From: Actinacidiphila acidipaludis
GTDB taxonomy: Bacteria; Actinomycetota; Actinomycetes; Streptomycetales; Streptomycetaceae
Direction: 5' to 3'
NCBI RefSeq assembly: GCF_019890725.1
Contig: NZ_JAINZZ010000058.1
Coordinates: 1-51,708 of the forward strand
Length of the DNA: 51,708 nt
Under the pieces are notes generated by a model. The model was not told where the DNA came from. It saw nothing but the letters and a program-made list of their open reading frames with translations, and did no database searches. Below are positions 1 through 8,654 of the stretch, in pieces. The position numbers and the translations under genes are program-made. Positions within the stretch are counted from its first letter, which is position 1; every line of letters begins with the position of its first letter.

Positions 1-553
1 GCTCGTACGCCACCACGCCGGCCGAGCGCCGCACGCCGTCGACCTCGGTGAGGAGCTGGTCCAGGACGTAGAACTCGTTGAAGAACTCCACACCCTCCTT
101 GACGCAGTTCTGATAAAGCGTCTGGAGGATCATGTGGCCGGTGCGGTCCGCGGCGTAGCACGAGCGACGCACCGCGGCCTCGCCGTGGTTGCGGGTGTGA
201 CCGCCGAAGCGGCGCTGGTCGATGCGGCCCTCGGGCGTCCGGTTGAACGGCAGGCCCATCTTCTCCAGGTCGAGGACCGCGTCGATGGCCTCCTTCGCCA
301 GGATCTCGGCGGCGTCCTGGTCGACCAGGTAGTCACCGCCCTTGATCGTGTCGAAGGTGTGCCACTCCCAGTTGTCCTCCTCGACGTTCGCGAGGGCGGC
401 GGCCATGCCGCCCTGCGCGGCGCCGGTGTGGGACCGGGTCGGGTAGAGCTTGGTCAGGACGGCGGTGCGGCTGCGCTTGGTGGCCTCGATGGCGGCGCGC
501 ATACCGGCGCCGCCCGCGCCGACGATGACGGTGTCGTACTTGTGGATCTGCAT
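1..553 (-). CDS. sdhA: Succinate dehydrogenase flavoprotein subunit, 3' end outside window
   Basis: The first 184 residues of the FAD subunit of succinate dehydrogenase (complex II / TCA cycle) are present; the rest lies left of the window. The N-terminus carries the dinucleotide-binding motif GAGGAGMRAA (about residues 12-21). The stretch TRSHTGAAQGG follows, where family members attach FAD covalently through the His. The QGG, DYLVDQ and HMILQTLYQ segments are also typical. The ATG at 553 begins MQIHKYDTVIVG, the usual start for this subunit. It lies 27 nt after the sdhD stop and is co-directional with it, so sdhC-sdhD-sdhA form one operon; sdhB is expected beyond the left edge. Confidence 0.96.
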   Translation of the reverse strand, partial: MQIHKYDTVIVGAGGAGMRAAIEATKRSRTAVLTKLYPTRSHTGAAQGGMAAALANVEEDNWEWHTFDTIKGGDYLVDQDAAEILAKEAIDAVLDLEKMGLPFNRTPEGRIDQRRFGGHTRNHGEAAVRRSCYAADRTGHMILQTLYQNCVKEGVEFFNEFYVLDQLLTEVDGVRRSAGVVAYE

Positions 554-580
554 GGGGTCGCTTCCCTGTCCGGCCCTGGC

Positions 581-1072
581 CTAGCGGATGTTCGGGTCGA
601 AGGTGAAGATCACCAGCGATCCGAGCACGATGGTGAACGCCACAGCGGTGAACAGCAGCGTCTTCAGCCAGAAGCGGGTGTTCGCCTGCTCGGCGTAGTC
701 GTTGATCACGGTGCGCAGGCCGTTGCCGCCGTGCAGCATCGCCAGCCACAGCATGGCCAGGTCCCAGAACTGCCAGAACGGCGATGCCCAGCGGCCCGCC
801 ACGAACGCGAAGCCGACCTTGGTGACGCCGCCGTCCAGCACGAGCTGGATCAGCAGGTGGCCGATGACCAGGACCACCAGCACGACGCCGGACAGCCGCA
901 TGAACAGCCAGCCGTAGAGCTCGAAGTTCGTGCGGGCGGACCGTCCGGGGCTCTGTGTCCGCTTGGTGCGGGCGCGCGGCGGCTCGATCACCGGGGCCGG
1001 GTTCTCCGGGCTGTACGACACGCTGGAGCCGGTCAGCTCCACCTCGTCGACGGGGGTGACTTCAGTGGCCAT
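581..1072 (-). CDS. sdhD: Succinate dehydrogenase hydrophobic membrane anchor subunit
   Basis: This 163-residue membrane anchor helps bind heme b and quinone and tethers SdhAB to the membrane. A polar, Pro/Arg-rich N-terminus of about 50 residues precedes three hydrophobic segments: about 55-75 (FMRLSGVVLVVLVIGHLL), about 98-118 (containing LAMLHGGNGLRTVINDY) and about 128-155. The His in the first helix and the HGGNGLR motif match the SdhD family. I chose the ATG at 1072 (MATEVTPV) over longer in-frame extensions because it lies only 5 nt after the sdhC stop and gives the normal length. Confidence 0.93.
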   Translation of the reverse strand: MATEVTPVDEVELTGSSVSYSPENPAPVIEPPRARTKRTQSPGRSARTNFELYGWLFMRLSGVVLVVLVIGHLLIQLVLDGGVTKVGFAFVAGRWASPFWQFWDLAMLWLAMLHGGNGLRTVINDYAEQANTRFWLKTLLFTAVAFTIVLGSLVIFTFDPNIR

Positions 1073-1077
1073 GACGT

Positions 1078-1458
1078 TCAGCTCCCGAACAGGACTCGTG
1101 CGGCGTGGCCGAGGACGGGGTAGATCGCGCCGATCATCAGCACGATCCACAGGCCCATGACCGTCCAGAACATCTGCTTCTGGTAGCGGGGACCCTTGGT
1201 CCAGTAGTCGACGGCGATGATCCGCAGGCCGTTCAGCGCGTGGAAGAGGATCGCGGCGACGAGGCCGTACTCCAGCAGGCTGACGATCGGGGTCTTGTAG
1301 GTCGCGACGACCTTGTCGTAGTCCTCGGGGGAGACGCGCACCAGCGCGGTGTCGAGGACGTGGACGAACAGGAAGAAGAAAATGAGGACACCGGTGACTC
1401 GATGAGCCACCCATGACCACATGCCTTCCCGGCCGCGGTACAGCGTTCCAGCCGGCAC
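1078..1458 (-). CDS. sdhC: Succinate dehydrogenase cytochrome b subunit
   Basis: This 126-residue cytochrome b subunit of complex II has three transmembrane helices. Helix I contains SWVAHRVTGVLIF and HVLDTALV. Helix II contains LFHALNGLRIIAVDYW, the family signature with the candidate heme-ligand His. Helix III lies near residues 98-120. The GTG start at 1458 has a GGAGGG ribosome site about 9 nt upstream. It is the first gene of sdhC-sdhD-sdhA. The upstream co-directional gene ends 59 nt away, so either that gap holds the sdh promoter or the operon is read through from the OHCU decarboxylase gene. Confidence 0.93.
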   Translation of the reverse strand: MPAGTLYRGREGMWSWVAHRVTGVLIFFFLFVHVLDTALVRVSPEDYDKVVATYKTPIVSLLEYGLVAAILFHALNGLRIIAVDYWTKGPRYQKQMFWTVMGLWIVLMIGAIYPVLGHAARVLFGS

Positions 1459-1517
1459 GGAAAATACCCTCCGGGAGCGGGACGAGGGGTGCCGGCTGTC
1501 GTTCGCTTGCTAGTCGG

Positions 1518-2138
1518 TCACGCCCGGCCGGGTACGGTCCACCGGCCCCGGCCATCGTAGCGACGCCATGTCGGCTCGGTACCACGGGGTAGGTCAGGTG
1601 TGATCGATCCCGCACGGTCGGGTGAACCGGCCAGCCGGATCAGGCGGAGCCGGGCGGTCCGCCGGAGCTGCTCGGCGGTGACCGCGGCCTCCTCGTCCTC
1701 GTCGTGGTTCAGCCGCTGCCGCAGCGACGCCAGCGTCTGGTCGAGGACCTGGGCCGGGTCCTCCTCGTCCAGGGCCAGCACGAACGCGTGACCGAACCTG
1801 GCCTCGTAGGCGGCGTGCGCGGCCCGCAGCGCGGTGCGCGCGGTGAGGCTGCCGCGGTCGGGCAGCGGCGCGGTGGCCTCCGCGGCCAGCGCCTCGGCGA
1901 CGTCACCGGACGTCAGGTCGTAGGCCGCCTCGTCGGCGGCGGCGAGCAGCGCCTCCACCGTCGGGTAGGGGCGGTGCGCGGCCATCCGGCGGGCCCAGCG
2001 GTGGGAACCGCAGGCGGTGCGGAACGCCGCCTCGGCGGCCAGGGACGGTGCCAGGTTGAGCGGGTTCAGCCCCTCGATCGGGGTGTCGCTGGACAGCGGA
2101 CTGCTCCTGGGGACTGGCGGGGCGTACGGCGGGGTCAC
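1518..2138 (-). CDS. 2-oxo-4-hydroxy-4-carboxy-5-ureidoimidazoline (OHCU) decarboxylase
   Basis: This 206-residue protein is predicted to convert OHCU to S-allantoin, the last step of urate oxidation. Family features visible are an early LNPLNLAP segment and ACGSHRWARRMAAHRPYP, which carries the conserved His region. FGHAFVLALD follows, then a C-terminal helix ending LRRTARLRLIRL, equivalent to the family's REELxKIxRLRLxRL. The C-terminal 40 residues are variable. No urate oxidase or allantoinase gene is adjacent. It is co-directional with sdhC (59 nt) and divergent from the sigma-factor gene. Family assignment is from motif recognition and the start codon is provisional. Confidence 0.82.
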   Translation of the reverse strand: MTPPYAPPVPRSSPLSSDTPIEGLNPLNLAPSLAAEAAFRTACGSHRWARRMAAHRPYPTVEALLAAADEAAYDLTSGDVAEALAAEATAPLPDRGSLTARTALRAAHAAYEARFGHAFVLALDEEDPAQVLDQTLASLRQRLNHDEDEEAAVTAEQLRRTARLRLIRLAGSPDRAGSITPDLPRGTEPTWRRYDGRGRWTVPGRA

Positions 2139-2381
2139 TCAACTGTACGGCCCGGCAGCGCACATGGGGCTGCGGTGACCGCTGTGGCGGCGGACTTCAC
2201 CCGTACGGGACCAGGTGGCGGCATCGGGTTGACGCGCGGGGCGCGGCCGGGTTGAGCTGGAGTCCGCGCGGCGCCGTATTGAAACGTTCCGCTGGCCCTG
2301 AGCTGTGACGACGGCCGGGGTCCGCCTCCCCCCACAGGAGCGTCCCCGGCCGCCACTAGTAGGGCGTACGGTCGGCCGAAA

Positions 2382-3194
2382 GTGTCACCGGACGGCATGA
2401 GGCAGGATGGAACGGTGCTCGAAGGGGTGGGGCCGGACGTGGATCTCGATACCGCGGTGAGCGGCGCGCAGGGCGGTGACGAAGCCGCCTTCCGGGTCGT
2501 GTACCGCGCCGTGCAGCCGCAGTTGCTGCAGTACGTACGCAGCCTCGTCGGCCCGGTGGACGCCGAGGACGTCGCCTCCGAGGCGTGGCTGCAGATCGCC
2601 CGGGACCTGCCGTCCTTCCGCGGCGACGGCAACTCCATCCGCGGCTGGGCCGCCCGCATCGCCCGCAACCGGGCGCTCGACCACATCCGCGCCCGCAGCC
2701 GCCGGCCGATCGCCGGGGCGGGCGTCGACGAACTCGTGCAGCTCCCCGACCGGGCGGACACTGCGGGCGAGGCGCTCGACGCGGTCGCCACCGACCGCGC
2801 GCTCGCCGCCATCGCGGCCCTGCCGCGCGAACAGGCCGAGGCGGTCCTGCTGCGGGTGGTGATGGGCCTGGACTCCACGAGCGCGGCCCGGGTGCTGGGC
2901 AAACGGGCCGGTTCGGTTCGGATGGCCACCCACCGCGGGCTGCGGCGGCTCGCGGAGCTGCTGGAACAGGAGCAGGAGCAGGAACAGGAAAAGGAGCAGG
3001 AGCAGGGACAGGACCGCGAGCAGGGGAACGGCCCGGAGGCCGGCGGCCCGGGGCTGTTCCCGGAGCAGGCGCGGGAGAAGGAGCCGGAGCGGCAGGACGG
3101 ACGCGGAGGGGCCGGCGGACAGGAGTACGGCCGGGGGCGGACGGCCCCGGGCCGGCGTGCGGATGTGACGTTTTCCGCGTCCCGGGCGCTGTGA
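2382..3194 (+). CDS. ECF-type RNA polymerase sigma factor with Glu/Gln-repeat tail
   Basis: The protein (270 residues from the GTG at 2382) has a sigma-70 region 2 (about residues 25-100: AFRVVYRAV, DAEDVASEAWLQIARDLPSFRG, WAARIARNRALDHIR). It has a region 4 helix-turn-helix (about 135-190: ALPREQAEAVLLRVVMGLDSTSAARVLGKRAGSVRMATHRGLRRL). The last ~75 residues are odd: a run of alternating Glu and Gln (nt 2962-3013, tandem GAGCAG/GAACAG codons), then a charged Gly/Pro-rich tail unlike ordinary ECF sigmas. Alternative starts are ATG 2397 and GTG 2415. The next gene follows after 9 nt and encodes a one-pass membrane protein that may be its anti-sigma partner; that pairing is inference from position only. 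Confidence 0.85.
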   Translation: MSPDGMRQDGTVLEGVGPDVDLDTAVSGAQGGDEAAFRVVYRAVQPQLLQYVRSLVGPVDAEDVASEAWLQIARDLPSFRGDGNSIRGWAARIARNRALDHIRARSRRPIAGAGVDELVQLPDRADTAGEALDAVATDRALAAIAALPREQAEAVLLRVVMGLDSTSAARVLGKRAGSVRMATHRGLRRLAELLEQEQEQEQEKEQEQGQDREQGNGPEAGGPGLFPEQAREKEPERQDGRGGAGGQEYGRGRTAPGRRADVTFSASRAL

Positions 3195-3203
3195 GGAATT
3201 GAC

Positions 3204-4508
3204 ATGACCGAGAACCGACGCCACGACGGCGCCCCACCGCTGCCCGGGCACCGGTCCGCCCCCACGACGCGGTCCGGCGCGCGCCCTTCCGCGCGCGCCG
3301 CCCGCACCGACTGGCTCACCGGACAGGCCGCCGAACTCCTGCTCTCCGGCCACCGCGTCCCCACCGCGGACGCCGAGGCCGCTGCCGCCGCCGACCGGCT
3401 GGCCCGCCTGCTGTCCGCGGCCGCCGGCCGGCCCGACGGGGACGCCGGAGCCGAAGGCCCGCTGGCCGGACCCGGATTCGCCCTGGACCCCGCCCGCGAG
3501 GAGGCCGCGCTCGCCGCGTTCCGGGCCGCCCGCGCCGCCGGGCCTTCCTCCCGCCACGCCCAAGCCCCCGCTCCCGCCGTGCCCGCCGGACGCGACCGCA
3601 GGCCCGGCAAGGCCGTCCGGCTGCGCCTGCCCGGCCTGCGCTCGATCCGGGTGGCGAGCGCGGCGATGGCCGCGGTGCTCGCCCTGGGCGGCGTGGCCGC
3701 CGCGGTCGCGGCGGGCACCGGCCGGCTGCCGCTGCCCGGTGGCGGCTCCGGCGCGCCCGCGGTGAGCACCTCGCCGGGCACCCACGGCGGCGCCTCACCC
3801 GCGACCACCGGCTCGTCCCGGCGTGGTGACGGCCGGACGGACGGCACCGCGACGACCGGCCCGGGCCGGCAGTGCGCCGCCGCCCCCGGCCACGACACCG
3901 ACCGCCGGTACGGCCCGGGCGCGGGCAACGGTGCCTGCACCGGGTCCGGCGACCGCTCCGGTGGCGAGGCCGGCAAGGGCAAGGACGGCGGCGAGGACCC
4001 GCGGACCGGCAGCGGCGAGGGCAGGAACGACGGCGCGGCCGAAGGCAACGGCCAGAACCAGAACGAGGGCCGGAACGACGGCAAGGGTGACGGGAAGGGC
4101 CAGGGCAAGGGACAGGGCAGCGGCAACGGCAAGGGCAAGGGCAAGGCCGACGGGAACGGCCAAGGCCAGGACCAAGGCCAGAACGCGAGCCCGAGCGCGA
4201 GCCAGAACCAGAACCAGAACCAGGGCAAGGGCAAGGGCAAGGGCAAGGGTCAGGGCAGGAACGCGGGCAAGGGCGGCGGCAAGGGCGTGAACGGCGGCTC
4301 CGGTGGCTCCGGCGGCTCCGCCAACGCGCAGACCGCGTCCGGCGCCCAGGGCGCCTCGGCGCGGAAGGCGTCCCCCGAGCCGTCCGCGGAACCCGCGGCC
4401 GAGCCGTCCGTGAAGCCGTCACCGAAGCCGTCCCCGAACGCGTCGGCCCGGAGCACGACGACGCCTGCGACGGCGAAGCCTGCGACGGCGAAGCCGGGCG
4501 CGGCCTGA
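3204..4508 (+). CDS. One-pass membrane protein with long low-complexity tail, possible anti-sigma factor
   Basis: This 434-residue protein starts at an ATG with GAGGAA 6 nt upstream and lies 9 nt behind the sigma gene, so the two are almost surely co-transcribed. Residues 1-140 are Ala/Arg-rich and presumably cytoplasmic, with a helical TDWLTGQAAELLLSGHRV segment. Residues about 150-172 form one transmembrane helix. Beyond that the protein is an extended Gly/Lys/Asn/Gln-rich region with NQNQ and GKGKGKG repeats (nt 4025-4290), then a Pro/Ser/Lys/Ala tail with PSPKPS and ATAKP repeats that could cross or contact the wall. I see no His-Cys zinc-binding anti-sigma motif. Function is unknown; an anti-sigma or surface-sensing role is only positional inference. 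Confidence 0.7.
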   Translation: MTENRRHDGAPPLPGHRSAPTTRSGARPSARAARTDWLTGQAAELLLSGHRVPTADAEAAAAADRLARLLSAAAGRPDGDAGAEGPLAGPGFALDPAREEAALAAFRAARAAGPSSRHAQAPAPAVPAGRDRRPGKAVRLRLPGLRSIRVASAAMAAVLALGGVAAAVAAGTGRLPLPGGGSGAPAVSTSPGTHGGASPATTGSSRRGDGRTDGTATTGPGRQCAAAPGHDTDRRYGPGAGNGACTGSGDRSGGEAGKGKDGGEDPRTGSGEGRNDGAAEGNGQNQNEGRNDGKGDGKGQGKGQGSGNGKGKGKADGNGQGQDQGQNASPSASQNQNQNQGKGKGKGKGQGRNAGKGGGKGVNGGSGGSGGSANAQTASGAQGASARKASPEPSAEPAAEPSVKPSPKPSPNASARSTTTPATAKPATAKPGAA

Positions 4509-4626
4509 CGGACGCCGCGCCGGGCCGCCAGGACAGGGCGCCTGACAAGGGAGATCGGCCGCAGGGTGACACTTCCGGCGGCCGATGCGCTTTAGGTAGT
4601 GAACCGACTGGTCATCGGTTCCGGTG

Positions 4627-4700
4627 GACCCCGGTTCTCCCCGTACCGGGGTCTACGTACAGAGCGCGGCCGGGCGCATTCCCCCTGCCCGGCCGCGCTC
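4627..4700. terminator. Double hairpin between convergent genes
   Basis: A 9-bp perfect stem (4627-4635 with 4645-4653) is followed by a 14-bp perfect stem (4662-4675 with 4687-4700, 11-nt loop). They lie between the convergent membrane-protein and L,D-transpeptidase genes and probably terminate both directions. No U-tract is present, as is normal in Streptomyces. Confidence 0.75.
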
Positions 4701-4746
4701 GTCCGTCAGCGGTGTTGGCTGCCGCCGCGGACATCGGGAGCGGTCG

Positions 4747-5655
4747 TCACCAGTAGACGACGACCTTGTCGCCGACCTTCACCTCGTCGAAGAGCCTGGC
4801 GATCGCCGCCTTGTCCCTGACGTTCACGCAGCCGTGCGAGGCGCCGGCGTAGCCGCGGGCCGCGAAGTCCGACGAGTAGTGCACGGCTTCGCCGCCGCTG
4901 AAGAACATCGCGTACGGCATGGCCGTGTGGTAGATCGTCGACACGTGGTCGCGGCTCTTGAACGTGACGTGGAAGAGCCCCTCGCGGGTCGGGGTGTACT
5001 GCGAACCGAACCGCACGTCCATGGTGGCCAGCACCTTGCCGTTCACCACCCAGGACAGCGTCCGGGTGGTCTTGCTGATGCACATCGCGTGGCCGGTCAT
5101 GCAGCGCGGGTCGAGCTTGGCCACCGGCTTCGGCGCGGCCGGCGGGTACATCTCGCCGTGCGTCGGCGGGCGGGTCAGTGCCCGCAGCCGGGTCCAGGTC
5201 GCCCGCGTCACCGTGCCGCTCGCGGTCAGGCCGTGGCGCTCCTGGAAGTCGCTCACCGCGTGCTGCGTCACGGTGCCGTAGTAGCCGGTCGGCGTACGGC
5301 TGAACAGGTGGAGCTGGCCGAGTCGCGCCTGGAGTTCCCGCACCTGTGCGCTGGAGGCGCCCGCCGTCATGACCACGGGCTCGGCCGGCGGCCTGGTGGT
5401 GGCCGGAGTGGCCGGGCCGGCCGGAGTGGTCGGCGGCCGTGTGGCAGGCGTGGTGGCGGGCGTCGTGGGCGGCGCCGTCGTCGCCGGCGCGGCCGGGGTC
5501 GTGCCGGTCGCCGGTGTGCCGGTGGTGGCCGGCGCCGCGGCCGGCTTGCTGTCGGCGGTGTCACCGCCCTGCGGCCCGCAGGCCGTGAGGACGACGGCGG
5601 ACAGCGCCGCCGTCACCGCGGCAGCGGCCAGGGCCACCGGAGGTCTTCTGCGCAC
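4747..5655 (-). CDS. L,D-transpeptidase lipoprotein with peptidoglycan-binding domain
   Basis: This is an exported enzyme that forms 3-3 peptidoglycan cross-links (or attaches ligands to wall peptides). An N-terminal lipoprotein signal ends in the lipobox LTAC (about residue 22). A Thr/Pro/Ala linker of about 70 residues follows, then a PG_binding_1 domain (SAQVRELQARLGQL ... AVSDFQERHGL). The YkuD catalytic domain comes last, with the active-site motif SHGCVNVR; catalytic Cys is about residue 276 of 302. The frame is open to 5802, but the GTG at 5655 has AAGGTGA 5 nt upstream and gives a normal signal peptide. GTG 5664 is the alternative. The Thr/Pro linker suits crossing the thick wall. Confidence 0.9.
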   Translation of the reverse strand: MRRRPPVALAAAAVTAALSAVVLTACGPQGGDTADSKPAAAPATTGTPATGTTPAAPATTAPPTTPATTPATRPPTTPAGPATPATTRPPAEPVVMTAGASSAQVRELQARLGQLHLFSRTPTGYYGTVTQHAVSDFQERHGLTASGTVTRATWTRLRALTRPPTHGEMYPPAAPKPVAKLDPRCMTGHAMCISKTTRTLSWVVNGKVLATMDVRFGSQYTPTREGLFHVTFKSRDHVSTIYHTAMPYAMFFSGGEAVHYSSDFAARGYAGASHGCVNVRDKAAIARLFDEVKVGDKVVVYW

Positions 5656-5852
5656 GGCTCTCACCTTCCCCGTTCTCTCTCCCCGTGGATTTCGGTCGAT
5701 ACCCCCTAGACACCGAATGGCGCCTGCGCGGTTGCGCCCCGTTCGGGGAGACTGTGAGGAAGGTCCCAGCCCGTCGCACTGCACGGCCGGCACAGCCGCC
5801 ACTACAGTCCGTGGCTGGCCCCACCAGACAGTTCTTCAGCGGAGGCGCGAGC

Positions 5853-7433
<1,581 letters not shown>

Positions 7434-7511
7434 CCTCCGGCTCGGCTCGGCGGTTTGCCCCCTCGGGGTGCGTTCTCCTTCGTGCGGGAGCTTCCCGAGC
7501 CTGGGCTAGTT

Positions 7512-7560
7512 CGCACCTCGCACCTCGCACCTCGCACCTCGCGCCTCGCATCTCGCGCCT
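7512..7560. repeat. 7-bp tandem repeat, seven copies
   Basis: Seven head-to-tail copies of CGCACCT lie between the mutase and TetR genes. Units 1-4 are identical; units 5-7 are CGCGCCT, CGCATCT and CGCGCCT. The run is non-coding and looks like a slippage-prone minisatellite. Confidence 0.9.
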
Positions 7561-7634
7561 CGCGGCGCTGCGGAGTCTGGGGTGCCCGTGGCGGTGCGTT
7601 GCCGGCTGGCCGCCGGGTGGTCGGTTGCTCGCGC

Positions 7635-7669
7635 TGGGGGCACCTCCCGGGCGAAACCTGGGGGACCCC
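7635..7669. repeat. Dispersed Streptomyces-type intergenic hairpin
   Basis: An imperfect inverted repeat, TGGGGGCACCTCCCGGG then CGAAA then CCTGGGGGA, lies between convergent genes. From memory, near-identical TGGGGGCACCTCCC...GGGGGA elements are scattered through many Streptomyces intergenic regions. Here it may also act as the terminator for the mutase and TetR genes. Confidence 0.55.
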
Positions 7670-7700
7670 GCGCCCCTTCGGGGCTCGTTCGGCGGGGGAC

Positions 7701-8390
7701 TTAGCGGGTGGCGTAGGTGAGGAGGGTGGGGCTGAGGAGCGACTCGACGGTGTCGAGGAGGGCCAGGGCGGCTTCGGCCACGGTGCCGGGGGGCTGGCCC
7801 GCGCGGGTGCGGCGGCCGATCTCGCGGAACAACTCGGTCTGGGCCCAGCCCAGTTGTGAGGCGACCAGGTGCGGCGTCGGGTCGCCGGACGCAGCCCCCG
7901 TCTCGGCCGCCAGCACCGACCCGAGCGCCTCGACCATCTCGCGGCCTATCGCGTCGAGGCGGACCGACAGCGTCGGCTCGGCCCGCACCATCTCCAGGAA
8001 GCGGCCGAATCCCTGGGTCAGCCCGACCATGCGCTCGCCGTTGCGCAGTTCCCCGCGGAGCGCCGCCAGCACGGCGGCGGCCGCCGACTGCCCGGGTGCG
8101 CGGTCCTGGACCATCTGGACCATCCGCTGCGCCGACGCCTCCTCCGGGTAGAAGACCAGGTCCTCCTTGGAGGGGAAGTACGTGTAGACCGTGTTGACTG
8201 AGACCTCGGCGGTCCGCGCCACCTCGGCGATCGTGACCTGGGCGAACCCGCGTTCCAGGAAGAGGCCGGTGGCGACCTCGGCGATGTGCCGCCGGGTCTG
8301 CCGCCTCTTCTCGTCGCGCAGCCCGACCGCGAGGATCTCCTCCGCGCGGGTCGGATGGCCATGCCGGCTGCCGTGAGTGATGTCGGTCAC
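7701..8390 (-). CDS. TetR family transcriptional regulator
   Basis: This 229-residue regulator has an N-terminal TetR DNA-binding domain (about residues 28-75: RRQTRRHIAEVATGLFLERGF, TIAEVARTAEVSVNTVYTYFPSKEDL). The ligand-binding domain is all-helical with no recognisable effector signature. The GTG at 8390 is preceded by TACGAT and 6 nt, suggesting a leaderless transcript. It is convergent with the mutase gene and divergent from the YfhO gene (264 nt away). Its target is not evident, though TetR proteins often control a divergent neighbour. Confidence 0.88.
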   Translation of the reverse strand: MTDITHGSRHGHPTRAEEILAVGLRDEKRRQTRRHIAEVATGLFLERGFAQVTIAEVARTAEVSVNTVYTYFPSKEDLVFYPEEASAQRMVQMVQDRAPGQSAAAAVLAALRGELRNGERMVGLTQGFGRFLEMVRAEPTLSVRLDAIGREMVEALGSVLAAETGAASGDPTPHLVASQLGWAQTELFREIGRRTRAGQPPGTVAEAALALLDTVESLLSPTLLTYATR

Positions 8391-8396
8391 GCTCCC

Positions 8397-8402
8397 ATCG
8401 TA
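8397..8402 (-). promoter_or_regulatory. Candidate leaderless -10 element of tetR-like gene
   Basis: On the minus strand TACGAT (TANNNT) ends 6 nt before the GTG at 8390. That spacing would place transcription initiation at or next to the start codon. The -35 region is weak. Confidence 0.45.
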
Positions 8403-8654
8403 GGGCAGCCGACCTGGGGGTCGTCGGCAGCGCCGGTCCCGCCGGAGCCCCCGGCGGCGTGATCGGTCCGCGGCGCACGGCCGGTCCCGGGGACGGCGCG
8501 GCGCGACGGGCGTTCACCGTTCGGCAGCCGGGGATTCGTCTTCCCGTCCGGTCGGCGACGCCCGGCTCCGATGGGATGGCTCACCACCCGTGCGGTGTCT
8601 CTCGCAGCGGGCCACGCGCGTTCAGGCGCGGTACGCACCCTTCCCGGAGGACCC

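Noticed and set aside
2135..4246. 703-codon minus-strand frame with PLPLPLPW repeats
   Set aside because: It is the antisense of the repetitive sigma-factor and membrane-protein genes; the repeats simply mirror the Gln/Gly/Lys codons.
7512..7560. Possible CRISPR array
   Set aside because: The units are 7 bp, directly abutting and without spacers, so it is a simple tandem repeat.
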